This document shows, piece by piece, positions 9,419-17,538 of a DNA stretch of 64,000 bases (positions are counted from its first letter, which is position 1; each line of letters opens with the position of its first letter). Both the position numbers and the translations under genes were made by a program. Origin of the DNA: Lachnospiraceae bacterium (GTDB lineage Bacteria > Bacillota > Clostridia > Lachnospirales > Lachnospiraceae); the NCBI GenBank assembly GCA_021200995.1, contig JAJQFS010000090.1, positions 1 to 64,000 of the forward strand. Reading direction: 5' to 3'. Below the pieces are notes generated by a model. That model was not told the DNA's origin, did no database searches, and saw nothing but the letters and a program-made list of their open reading frames with translations.

Positions 9419-9793
9419 TCACTCACCTGAACTCGTGGAAAGTGCCTCCATAATCTCATCATTCGTCATGGAGGTATTCAACGTGTAGGTTCCGGCTTTC
9501 ATGGTCGTTTTATAACTGGATAAGCGGTTCTGCAGCTTGAAAATCAGAGCGGAGCGGATGACGCCCTTCTCCTCAAGAAGGTCCGCGATGTCGCCGCTGT
9601 CCATGCCCTCTGAAATGGTCACGGTAATGTCTGTCCCCTCGCCGCTGCTGACCGGCTCCTCCGCAAACACGCGGTAACCGACCTCATAGCCGAGCAGAGC
9701 GCCCCTGTAGATCACCACGGCCACTAAAACCGCCAGCATGATCTTCACTGCGGTGCGCAGGACAGATAAAATAATTTCCTTTACATCTCCCAT
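9419..9793 (-). CDS. Short MltG/YceG-like membrane protein
   Basis: About 124 residues: an N-terminal membrane segment (about residues 11-35) and a LysM-like YceG N-terminal module (TVTISEGMDSGDIADLLEEKGVI, then MKAGTYTLNTSMTNDEIMEAL). The catalytic lytic transglycosylase domain of full MltG is absent. Its position directly before trmR matches yrrL (mltG) in Bacillus. It is probably a lineage-specific shortened homologue rather than recent damage, since the frame ends cleanly and no remnant follows. The ATG at 9793 with GGGAG upstream is preferred to an upstream TTG. Confidence 0.75.
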   Translation of the reverse strand: MGDVKEIILSVLRTAVKIMLAVLVAVVIYRGALLGYEVGYRVFAEEPVSSGEGTDITVTISEGMDSGDIADLLEEKGVIRSALIFKLQNRLSSYKTTMKAGTYTLNTSMTNDEIMEALSTSSGE

Positions 9794-9854
9794 ACTGTTT
9801 CTCCCAGTCAATCCCTTGCAGTCACTGTTTCGCAGCCGCGAATAGTAACGTTAG

Positions 9855-10184
9855 TTATTCAAAATCCAGGCTCACGACCAGTTTATCCATAACCTCCTGC
9901 ATCATCCTGCAGAGCGCCAGCTCCGCGGCCAGGAATTCCTTCAGCAGCGGATTCTGCGTCAGCTCGCGCTTTTCCCTGTCCAGGTCGTCCAGCTCCTCAA
10001 AGGAGGCTCCCTCCTGCATGCTGGTCTGCACCTCGTAATTGCGTGTGCGGAAACTGTCCAGACGTTCCTTTAGCTCCGGATACTGCTCCACCTTTTCCAG
10101 GCTCTGTCTGTATTCCTTGTAGATTTGCGACGAGACGATCCTGTTGATCAGCACGTCGGTTTCCTTCATGATTTCGGGTTCCAT
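9855..10184 (-). CDS. YlbF/YmcA family protein
   Basis: A 109-residue all-helical protein resembling the YlbF/YmcA family: MKETDVLINRIVSSQIYKEYR then a coiled-coil with REKRELTQNPLLKEFLAAE. In Bacillus such proteins form the Y-complex that steers RNase Y. Here the gene lies 22 bp after an RNase J gene, which fits a link to RNA processing (inference). GAGGA precedes the ATG. Confidence 0.75.
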   Translation of the reverse strand: MEPEIMKETDVLINRIVSSQIYKEYRQSLEKVEQYPELKERLDSFRTRNYEVQTSMQEGASFEELDDLDREKRELTQNPLLKEFLAAELALCRMMQEVMDKLVVSLDFE

Positions 10185-10206
10185 TTTATCCTCAGTAAGG
10201 AAGGCT

Positions 10207-11883
10207 TCACGCCTCCATGATTATAGGCAGTATCATCGGTTTACGGTTGGTTCTCTCCCAGATGAAGTCGCTTAAGTCGTCGCGGATGCTGCCCTTTAGC
10301 TTGCCCCAGTCCGTGATGCCCTTCTCCAGGCACTTGTCCACAGCCACTTCCACAACCCGCGTGGCCTCATCGATCAGGGACTCAGACTCCCTGACATAAA
10401 CAAAGCCTCTGGAAACAATATCCGGTCCGGATACTACCTGCAGATTGTCGCTGTCCAGGGAAAGCACCACAATCAGAATGCCGTCCTCCGCCAGGCGCTG
10501 CCTGTCGCGCAGCACCACATTGCCCACGTCGCCCACGCCCAGGCCATCCACTAAAATGCCGCTGGCGGGCACCTTGCCGGTGATCTGCGCGCTGTTCTCA
10601 TCCATCTCAATTACATCGCCGGACTGCAGAATGAAAATATTTTCCTTCGGAATGCCCAGATTTAAGGCAATCTTTTTCTGCGCGACCAGATGCTTATATT
10701 CGCCGTGCGCGGGAATCACGTACTTCGGTTTCAGCAGTGTGTAAATCAGCTTCAGATCCTCCTGGCAGGCGTGGCCGGATACATGCGCGTCCTGCGTAAT
10801 CACCTGTGCCCCCTTCTGCAGCAGCTCGTTGACGACCTTCGTAACAGCCTTCTCGTTGCCGGGAATGGGATTGGAGGAAAATATCACAGTGTCCCCCGGA
10901 TGGATGGAAATCTTTTTGTGCATGCCGCTCGCCATGCGGGATAAAGCCGCCATGCTCTCGCCCTGGGAACCGGTGGTAATGATCACCGTCTGCTCCTCCG
11001 GATAAGACCTCAGCATATCCTCCTCGATCAGCGTATTATCCGGAATATGCAGGCAGCCCAGCCTCGAAGCGGTTTCAATAATATTCACCATGCTGTGGCC
11101 TTCCACCACAACCTTGCGTCCGAATTTACCGGCAGTATTGATGATCTGCTGCACGCGGTCCACATTGGAGGCAAAGGTCGCTACCAGAATGCGGGAGCCC
11201 TTATACTCCTCAAACAGCGCCTCGAAGGTTCGGCTTAAGGTTTTCTCGGAAGGCGTATAACCCGGCCTCTCGGCGTTGGTGGAGTCCGGCAGAAGCGCCA
11301 GCACGCCTTTTTTGCCCAGCTCCGCGAAACGCGCCAGGTCAATCGCGTCCCCGTATACAGGGGTATAGTCTACTTTAAAATCACCCGTGTGCACCACGAT
11401 GCCAGCCGGGGAATAGATGGCCAGGGCCGCGGCGTCCACAATGCTGTGATTGGTCTTGATAAATTCCACCCGGAATTTGCCGAGTGTGATGGTTTGTCCG
11501 AATTTGACAACGACACGTCTCGTCGTGTCCATCAGGTCATGCTCTGTCAGCTTATTTTCAATGATGCCCATGGTCAGGCGGGTGGCGTACACCGGCACGT
11601 TCATATCCTTTAAAATATAGGGCAGAGCGCCGATATGATCCTCATGGCCATGTGTAATCACAAAGCCTTTGACCTTTTCAAAGTTGTCCTTCAGGTAGGT
11701 GACATCCGGAATGACCAGGTCGATTCCCAGCATATCGTCCGCCGGGAAGGACAGCCCACAGTCCACCACAACAATACTGTCCTCATACTCAAAGGCAGTA
11801 ATGTTCATACCGATCTGCTCCAGGCCTCCGAGTGGTATGATCTTCAGCCTGGAGTGATTGTCCGTATTCAATTCATTCTTCAC
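10207..11883 (-). CDS. rnj: Ribonuclease J
   Basis: A metallo-beta-lactamase/beta-CASP ribonuclease of 558 residues, close to the size of Bacillus RNase J1/J2. The zinc motif HGHEDHIGAL is at about residues 76-85, the second metal region VHTGDFKVD follows, and the beta-CASP part includes PDSTNAERPGYTPSE and SGHACQEDLK. RNase J enzymes combine endonuclease and 5' exonuclease activity in mRNA decay and rRNA maturation. It starts at GTG (11883) with AGGAGA upstream. The sequence does not say whether it is J1 or J2. Confidence 0.95.
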   Translation of the reverse strand: MKNELNTDNHSRLKIIPLGGLEQIGMNITAFEYEDSIVVVDCGLSFPADDMLGIDLVIPDVTYLKDNFEKVKGFVITHGHEDHIGALPYILKDMNVPVYATRLTMGIIENKLTEHDLMDTTRRVVVKFGQTITLGKFRVEFIKTNHSIVDAAALAIYSPAGIVVHTGDFKVDYTPVYGDAIDLARFAELGKKGVLALLPDSTNAERPGYTPSEKTLSRTFEALFEEYKGSRILVATFASNVDRVQQIINTAGKFGRKVVVEGHSMVNIIETASRLGCLHIPDNTLIEEDMLRSYPEEQTVIITTGSQGESMAALSRMASGMHKKISIHPGDTVIFSSNPIPGNEKAVTKVVNELLQKGAQVITQDAHVSGHACQEDLKLIYTLLKPKYVIPAHGEYKHLVAQKKIALNLGIPKENIFILQSGDVIEMDENSAQITGKVPASGILVDGLGVGDVGNVVLRDRQRLAEDGILIVVLSLDSDNLQVVSGPDIVSRGFVYVRESESLIDEATRVVEVAVDKCLEKGITDWGKLKGSIRDDLSDFIWERTNRKPMILPIIMEA

Positions 11884-12252
11884 ACGATTCTCCTTTTCTT
11901 TTCTGCCGCGCCATGCTCCTTTTCTTTGACTTCACAGCGCGTTTAGAGGGCAAATGTCAGATCGTTCTTTTTGCTTCCCGGTATCCTCAAGTCTCTTCAT
12001 CCTGTCCCTGCTTTCCTGCCGCCCCATTTCCCGTCCTGGCAGCGGGCAAAGCCGGTTTTTGCCGATACAAGCCAAAAAGCGTTCTCCGTCATCGTCCGAT
12101 TTTCATCATAACCGCTCGCTCTGCGGTTACTGTGTTATTTTTAACCCTGGAAACCGCCTTCTGCACAGGCTTCTCCGGTCTTTGGTTTCTTTTTCATGCG
12201 GTTTATGGCCCTGTCGGGTATCCATCCGCTTCCTGTTTACGAAATGAGGCCG
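11884..12252. other. Gene-free interval between the DUF1292 gene and rnj
   Basis: About 370 bp. On the minus strand only very short frames (17 and 22 codons, without convincing binding sites) occur. Related genomes sometimes carry a Fur-family gene at this place, but no remnant was recognised here. No clear hairpin or promoter was found by eye, although one for rnj may be present. Confidence 0.5.
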
Positions 12253-12510
12253 TCAGACGAGGCTGATATCCTCGTCCTCCAAAAGGCTCTGGAATACCTC
12301 ACCTGCTGCGGTAAGCTCCGCGTCATCCTCCACAAACTCATAGGAAATCTCGTCCTGCGTCCGGCCGGTTTCCTTCAGAATATAGGCCTCCCCGTCGCCG
12401 CTCTCCTCGTCGGTGGTCAGCAGATAATTCACGCCTCCGAGCCTTGTCTGCTCCAGTACATATAATTCGATGGGGTCTTCCCCCTGCGGGGTTAAGATAA
12501 TTTTTTCCAA
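12253..12510 (-). CDS. DUF1292 protein (YrzB-like)
   Basis: An 85-residue acidic protein with the DUF1292 pattern ELYVLEQTRLGGVNYLLTTDEE and YILKETG...ISYEFVEDDAELTA. Function unknown. It is the conserved third member of the ireB-ruvX-DUF1292 cluster of Firmicutes. No ATG is available in frame, so a TTG start at 12510 with GGAGAG upstream is used. Confidence 0.88.
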   Translation of the reverse strand: MEKIILTPQGEDPIELYVLEQTRLGGVNYLLTTDEESGDGEAYILKETGRTQDEISYEFVEDDAELTAAGEVFQSLLEDEDISLV

Positions 12511-12582
12511 AACGGTATTCTCTCCAATATCATCCCTGAACGCAATCCGGCGCCTTCTTAAATCTGCGATCTGTCCTGCCGC

Positions 12583-13008
12583 TTAAGTCAATCTGCGGTG
12601 ATCCAGATACTCCTGTAAAATAATCGACGCGGCGATCTGATCCACATACTCCTTACGGTTTTCACGCCGTACCCCTGCTTCCATCATGATTTTATCCGCG
12701 CTGACGGTGGTCAGTCTCTCATCCCAGAGCGCCACGGGCAGGCCGGTACGCCGCTCCAGCTTTTCCCGAAATTCCATTGAAAACCGCGCGCGGTCCCCGA
12801 TGTCGTTATTCATATGCTTCGGAAATCCGAGCACAATTTCTCCCACTTCGTACTCCAGGATCAGTTCCTCGATGCGGGCAAGCGTCTGGCGCAGTTTATT
12901 TTCATCCTTCCGACGGATGATTTCAATTCCCTGGGCGGTGATCAGAAGCGGGTCGCTGATGGCGACGCCCACCGTCTTGCTGCCCAGATCCAGTCCCATG
13001 ATTCTCAT
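12583..13008 (-). CDS. ruvX: RuvX/YqgF Holliday-junction resolvase-like protein
   Basis: A 141-residue RNase H-fold protein. The opening [20 protein letters not shown] carries the first catalytic Asp, and [12 protein letters not shown] and the C-terminal [16 protein letters not shown] complete the YqgF signature. The family is tied to 16S rRNA 5'-end maturation and/or junction resolution. Its ATG follows the ireB stop TAG without a gap, a sign of coupling. Confidence 0.95.
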   Translation of the reverse strand: MRIMGLDLGSKTVGVAISDPLLITAQGIEIIRRKDENKLRQTLARIEELILEYEVGEIVLGFPKHMNNDIGDRARFSMEFREKLERRTGLPVALWDERLTTVSADKIMMEAGVRRENRKEYVDQIAASIILQEYLDHRRLT

Positions 13009-13278
13009 CTAAACCTGATCCCAATGCTTATTGGCGATATACGCCCGCAAAAGCTCTTCCACCAGTTCGTCCCGCTCCACCTTCATAATCAGGCTGCGCG
13101 CGCCATTATAGGAGGTAATAAAGGTCGGGTCGCCGCTCATGATGTAGCCGACAATCTGATTCACCGGGTTGTAGCCCTTCTGTGAAAGGGCGTCGTACAC
13201 AGCGGCCAGCACCATCTGCGCGCCCGTGACCGGCTCTGACTCAATCTCTATAAATCTGGTACTTCCAAAATCTTCCAT
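13009..13278 (-). CDS. ireB: IreB family regulatory phosphoprotein (DUF965)
   Basis: An 89-residue protein matching the IreB/YrzL family ([39 protein letters not shown]). In Enterococcus IreB is phosphorylated by the Ser/Thr kinase IreK and modulates cephalosporin resistance. It is the first gene of the ireB-ruvX-DUF1292 group. GAGGA lies upstream of the ATG. Confidence 0.93.
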   Translation of the reverse strand: MEDFGSTRFIEIESEPVTGAQMVLAAVYDALSQKGYNPVNQIVGYIMSGDPTFITSYNGARSLIMKVERDELVEELLRAYIANKHWDQV

Positions 13279-13392
13279 AGTAAATCCTCGATGTCATGTC
13301 CGAAACACAAATACAGATTAATCATAAACCATTTATATCAAAATTTCAAGCACTACATTTCGACGACGGCCGACATGCACGATTCGACACCA

Positions 13393-14190
13393 TTACGGAT
13401 TTGTCGGTCGCTTATCTGTCCCGATATACTGGACAGTGCGAAAATCCATGACGTTATGGCGGATAATCCAGTCTATATACGTCATAATATAATGCGCGGA
13501 CAACAGATATCCCATGGCGTTCATATGCCCGCCGTCATAATATTTCTCCTGGAAAGCCTGATCGTAAGGCGGCGCGTAATGAAAGAGATCCACCACGTAG
13601 CAGTTTTTCAGCTTCGCGGCAATTCCCTCAATCAACCCGCAGAACTCCTCGCTGCCGAAATCCGTCGGCATCGTCAGAAGGAAAAACTTCGCATCCGGCT
13701 GCAGGGACTGCAGGCGCTGAATGATTTTCGAATACCACCCAACAAAGGTATGGGCATTGTTTTCATAATTCTGAAGGTCAATATCCGTCTGAGGGCTGCC
13801 AATCTTTCCGTCATAGACGACTTTCAGCGTCTCCTGCCAACCAACGTCGTTGACGCCGAGCGCGATAATATATCCCTGTTTTAAATTGTCTTTGTCAAAC
13901 AGATGGTTGATTGCCTCTGTCTTACTGTTTCTTGCATCCGCTTCCCGATAAATCTGATATGCCGTCAGGCCGCCCCTGGAAAAGCACGTCATCTGAATGC
14001 CCGTAATGCGCTCAATCTGCTTTCCCCAGGAATAGTCATAGCAGTCCGACCAGGCCTTCTCCCCTTCCGGTCCGACGCACTCAAACTCTCCGCTTGTCAG
14101 GCTGTCCCCGATGCAGCCGATGGAGCGGAAAATGTTCATCATCCCGCCGTCGCGGATGATATGCTCAAGGGGGTTGTCCTGTTTTCTCAT
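13393..14190 (-). CDS. SGNH/GDSL hydrolase
   Basis: A 265-residue SGNH-fold hydrolase. The nucleophile block is CIGDSLTSG, the oxyanion Asn block is LGVNDVG, and the catalytic Asp/His pair is DGGHMNAMGY near the end. No signal peptide is visible, so it should be cytoplasmic. The substrate (ester or acetyl group) cannot be read from the sequence. The ATG overlaps the mtaB stop (ATGA) with GAGGAG upstream, giving tight coupling to a tRNA-modification gene with no evident functional link. Confidence 0.85.
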   Translation of the reverse strand: MRKQDNPLEHIIRDGGMMNIFRSIGCIGDSLTSGEFECVGPEGEKAWSDCYDYSWGKQIERITGIQMTCFSRGGLTAYQIYREADARNSKTEAINHLFDKDNLKQGYIIALGVNDVGWQETLKVVYDGKIGSPQTDIDLQNYENNAHTFVGWYSKIIQRLQSLQPDAKFFLLTMPTDFGSEEFCGLIEGIAAKLKNCYVVDLFHYAPPYDQAFQEKYYDGGHMNAMGYLLSAHYIMTYIDWIIRHNVMDFRTVQYIGTDKRPTNP

Positions 14191-15668
14191 AAAGAAATCT
14201 CCTCACACCGGCATGTCACAATCTCATCCGTCAGCATTCCGGTAATTTCACAAACCAAAAGCTTATTTTCCAGGTTTTCTTCACTTGCCAGCGCCGCCTT
14301 CACATACTCCCTCGTATGGCCGACCCAATATTCACGGCCATCGATTTCCTTTATTTCTTCAAATAAAATCTCCGCCCTGCGGCCAGTCTGCGCCCTGCGG
14401 TATAGGGTGGAATGCCTGTCTGTCATGGCAAGCAGCACATCGCTGCGCGCTCCCTTTACCGCCTCGGTCAGCTGCCCCTTCATGCCAGCGGCCACAGTCC
14501 CCTTTCTCGCGGAATATTTGAAAATGTGCATCTCGTAGAGGGAAAGCTTCTCCAGGAAACGTACCGTTTCGGCAAATTCCTCCTCCGTTTCCTGCGGGAA
14601 ACCCACGATCACATCGGTGGTGATGGCGGGATGATCAAACACTCTGCGCAGCTGCGCTACACTCCGCGCGTACTCCGCGGTGCTGTACCGCCTGTTCATA
14701 CGGCGCAGCGTCCCATCGCAGCCGCTCTGCAGAGACAGATGGAAATGAGGGCACAGCTGCGGGATGGCGGCAAGCCGTTCTGCCGTTTCCTCCGTGATAA
14801 TCCTGGGCTCCAGGGAGCCTAAGCGGATGCGGCGAATCCCGCTCTCTTTAGCCAGCCGCTCCAACATGTCAACCAGCTTGCTTGCGCCGGAATAGTCATG
14901 GCGCTCATCAGACTGCGGCCTGTTTACGCACTCGCCTCTCTCCCACGGCTCATCCTCAAAATCGATGCCGTAGGAACTAATGTGAATGCCCGTGAGCACG
15001 ATTTCCTGATAGCCCGCCGCGACAAGTCCTCTGACCTCCTTAAGAATGTCCTCATAATGCCTGCTGCGCACCCGCCCCCTGGCGTAGGGAATGATGCAGT
15101 AGCTGCAGAACTGATTGCAGCCATCCTGAATCTTGATGTACGCGCGGGTATGCTCAGCTGTTTTCTGCAGCGTCATTTCTTCATAATTATAAACATGGTT
15201 GATGTCGGTCAGACTGCTGCCGCCGAGTGTCTTTAAAATCTCCGGCATTTTGCTGCCTTCCTGTAATCGGGAACCCTGCGGTTCAAAACTTTCGCCCGTG
15301 CTTTTACTGTTTTCTGCTACTGCCCTGCTTTCCAGAAACTCTGTAATCAGCTCCGCGGCCTGCCCTTTCTTATGATTACCAATGACAAGGTCCACGCCCG
15401 CGTCCTGCAGCACCTGCTCCGTCCCTGTCTGCACATAGCAGCCTACAGCCACCACCACCGCGTCCGGATTTCTCTTCCTCGCCTGGTGCAGCATCTGGCG
15501 GCTCTTTCTGTCCGCGATATTCGTCACCGTACATGTATTCACAATATAAATATCCGCCTCAGAATCAAAGGGAACAATTTCATACCCCTTCTCTTCCAGC
15601 TTCTGCTGTATAACGTCCAGTTCATAGGCGTTGACCTTACATCCAAGATTGTGCAGCGCCGCTTTCAT
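14187..15668 (-). CDS. mtaB: tRNA t6A37 methylthiotransferase MtaB
   Basis: A radical SAM methylthiotransferase that adds a methylthio group to t6A37 in tRNAs reading ANN codons. The UPF0004 domain has its three iron-sulfur cysteines (GCKVNAYE, NTCTVTN, GCYVQ), the radical SAM triad is CNQFCSYC (about residues 183-190), and a TRAM domain ends the protein. At 493 residues it is longer than usual (about 430-450), with an extra Ser/Glu-rich stretch at about residues 113-160 between the first two domains. The ATG has a perfect AGGAGG. Confidence 0.94.
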   Translation of the reverse strand: MKAALHNLGCKVNAYELDVIQQKLEEKGYEIVPFDSEADIYIVNTCTVTNIADRKSRQMLHQARKRNPDAVVVAVGCYVQTGTEQVLQDAGVDLVIGNHKKGQAAELITEFLESRAVAENSKSTGESFEPQGSRLQEGSKMPEILKTLGGSSLTDINHVYNYEEMTLQKTAEHTRAYIKIQDGCNQFCSYCIIPYARGRVRSRHYEDILKEVRGLVAAGYQEIVLTGIHISSYGIDFEDEPWERGECVNRPQSDERHDYSGASKLVDMLERLAKESGIRRIRLGSLEPRIITEETAERLAAIPQLCPHFHLSLQSGCDGTLRRMNRRYSTAEYARSVAQLRRVFDHPAITTDVIVGFPQETEEEFAETVRFLEKLSLYEMHIFKYSARKGTVAAGMKGQLTEAVKGARSDVLLAMTDRHSTLYRRAQTGRRAEILFEEIKEIDGREYWVGHTREYVKAALASEENLENKLLVCEITGMLTDEIVTCRCEEISL

Positions 15669-15729
15669 TTGATCCCTCCTATTGATTTTTCAAAACAAAT
15701 CTATAGTGATATAAACTTTGTGCAACAGA

Positions 15730-15878
15730 GCGTAAGAATGAACTATCTGCTGACGATTTTTCGTGCTATGGAGATGAGACTTAGAAAAAGTGGAAGCCTC
15801 TGCTGAACACTTTTTCTGGTTTAACGGCTCATCGAAGTGCCCAGCACGTATGAGGAAGCAGATAGTTCATTCTCACGC
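15730..15878. repeat. 149-bp long imperfect hairpin element
   Basis: Outer inverted repeats of 22 bp match at 21 positions (15730-15751 and 15857-15878). Inside them nested complementary blocks occur in order: CGTGCT/AGCACG, GATGAG/CTCATC and AGAAAAAGTG/CACTTTTTCT. The whole element can fold into one long broken hairpin. It lies between the divergent mtaB and HPr-like genes. No protein is encoded. It is MITE-like or a structured RNA. Confidence 0.75.
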
Positions 15879-16042
15879 GACCTGTTTCAGCACAGTAATT
15901 TTACAAAAATCCCATTGACTTTTTTTCCTTCTTCCCTTACGATGGGAGAGGAAGCTACCAGCTTCAACGTGTGCTGAAAGTCCTGTTATACAAGCCCTTT
16001 CAAGCGCTCCGATTATTTTACAGAAAGGAGGCTGTCCACAAC

Positions 16043-16276
16043 ATGACACAGGTTGAGATTTCTCTGAATTCAATCGACAAGGTAAAGTCCTTCGTCAACA
16101 CCGTCACCCGTTACGATTATGACTTCGATCTTGTATCCGGAAGATACGTCATTGACGCGAAATCCATTATGGGCATCTTCAGTCTGGACCTGTCCAGAAG
16201 CATCACTCTGAACATTCACGCAGACGAGGATATTGACGAGCTGATGGAAGTGCTTGCGCCCTATATCGTAAAATAA
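16043..16276 (+). CDS. HPr-like protein lacking the catalytic His
   Basis: A 77-residue HPr-fold protein. The segment DAKSIMGIFSLDLSRSITL matches the HPr Ser-46 loop (KSIMG), but the N-terminal active-site motif (GxHARPA) is replaced by SIDKVKSFVNTV, so the phosphotransfer His-15 is missing. This recalls Crh of Bacillus, an HPr paralogue used in signalling only. It should not carry out PTS phosphotransfer; a regulatory role is inferred. The ATG at 16043 has AAAGGAGG upstream, and a terminator follows. Confidence 0.8.
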   Translation: MTQVEISLNSIDKVKSFVNTVTRYDYDFDLVSGRYVIDAKSIMGIFSLDLSRSITLNIHADEDIDELMEVLAPYIVK

Positions 16277-16298
16277 ACTGCACAGGTACATATGACTG

Positions 16299-16336
16299 AA
16301 AGGCCCCGAGGAAACCCCCGGAGCCTTCATTTTTTA
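16299..16336 (+). terminator. Terminator of the HPr-like gene
   Basis: A GC-rich hairpin (AAGGCCCCGAGG against CCCCGGAGCCTT) is followed by TTTTTT. Its tail overlaps the 3' end of the convergent thiI gene. Confidence 0.8.
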
Positions 16337-17521
16337 CTCCTCCGCCGCGATGATCAGGCGCTTCGTATCAAGGGCGGTCTGCATAAGTTCGTCGATCTTT
16401 TCTTCCAGGTGACGCTCATGTTTTTTGATGATGCCGAGGTTCGGCTTCGTCACCGGATGCTTTGCCACGAAAATCGTACAGCAGTCCTCGTACGGCAGAA
16501 TGGAGGTCTCGTATGTGCCAATCTTTTTGGCCAGTGTCACGATGTCCTCCTTATCGTAGGCGATCAGCGGCCGGTACACCGGCAGCGTACAGACCTCATT
16601 GGTACACAAAAGCGACGACATGGTCTGACTCGCCACCTGCCCGATGCTCTCTCCGGTAATCAGGCCCAGGCAGTCCGTCTCCTTCGCGATGGCCTCCGCG
16701 ATCCGCATCATATAGCGGCGCATGATGATGGTCAGCTCCTCATGCGGACAATTTTCATAAATATACAGCTGAATATCCGTAAAATTCACCACATAGAGGT
16801 AAACCGGCCCCGCGTAGCGCGAGACATCCTTCGCCAGGTCCACCACCTTTTCTAAGGCCCGCTCGCTGGTATAGGGCGGCGCGTGAAAATAAACCGCATC
16901 AATTTTGACGCCTCGTTTGGCGATCATATAGCCCGCCACCGGTGAATCAATCCCGCCGGACAAGAGCAGCATCCCTTTGCTGCCGGTGCCCACCGGCATC
17001 CCCATCGCGCCCGGGATGCTCTGGCTGTACAGATAAATCCGCTCGCGAATCTCAATATTTAACACAATCTCCGGATTGTGAACATCCACCCGCATATGCG
17101 GAAACGCATCTAAAATAATCTCTCCCAGCTTCGCGTCCAGCTCCTGCGAATCCAGGGGATAGTCCTTCCTGGCTCTGCGCGCGTGTACCTTGAAGGTCTT
17201 TTCCGCGTCACCGTAGACCTGACGCATATATTCCTCTACGGACCGGCACAGGTCTTCCACACCGTTGTCCTCAATATGGACAACCGGACAGATGGCAGTG
17301 ATGCCAAACACCCGCTGCAGGCGCTCCACCACCTCGTCATAGTCAAACTCTGTCTCCGCCTCCACATAGATGCGCCCGGAATTTTTGGTGACCGCAAAGG
17401 TTCCCTCGCATTTTTTCAGGGCATATTTGATCTGCTGAATCAGCGCGTCCTCAAACCGATAGCGGTTTTTGCCCTTGACGCCGATTTCTCCATATTTGAT
17501 TAAAAAAGAAGTAAACATCAT
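16334..17521 (-). CDS. thiI: tRNA 4-thiouridine synthase ThiI
   Basis: A 395-residue enzyme that sulfurates U8 of tRNA and may supply sulfur for the thiamine thiazole. An N-terminal ferredoxin-like/THUMP domain (about residues 1-165) is followed by a PP-loop ATPase with SGGIDSPVAGYMIAKRG (about 188). The C-terminal rhodanese domain of the E. coli enzyme is absent, which is normal in Firmicutes. Start at 17521 or the next ATG, with AGGAAA upstream. It lies 17 bp after ctpA. Confidence 0.95.
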   Translation of the reverse strand: MMFTSFLIKYGEIGVKGKNRYRFEDALIQQIKYALKKCEGTFAVTKNSGRIYVEAETEFDYDEVVERLQRVFGITAICPVVHIEDNGVEDLCRSVEEYMRQVYGDAEKTFKVHARRARKDYPLDSQELDAKLGEIILDAFPHMRVDVHNPEIVLNIEIRERIYLYSQSIPGAMGMPVGTGSKGMLLLSGGIDSPVAGYMIAKRGVKIDAVYFHAPPYTSERALEKVVDLAKDVSRYAGPVYLYVVNFTDIQLYIYENCPHEELTIIMRRYMMRIAEAIAKETDCLGLITGESIGQVASQTMSSLLCTNEVCTLPVYRPLIAYDKEDIVTLAKKIGTYETSILPYEDCCTIFVAKHPVTKPNLGIIKKHERHLEEKIDELMQTALDTKRLIIAAEE

Positions 17522-17538
17522 TTTTTCCTGTAAATAGC

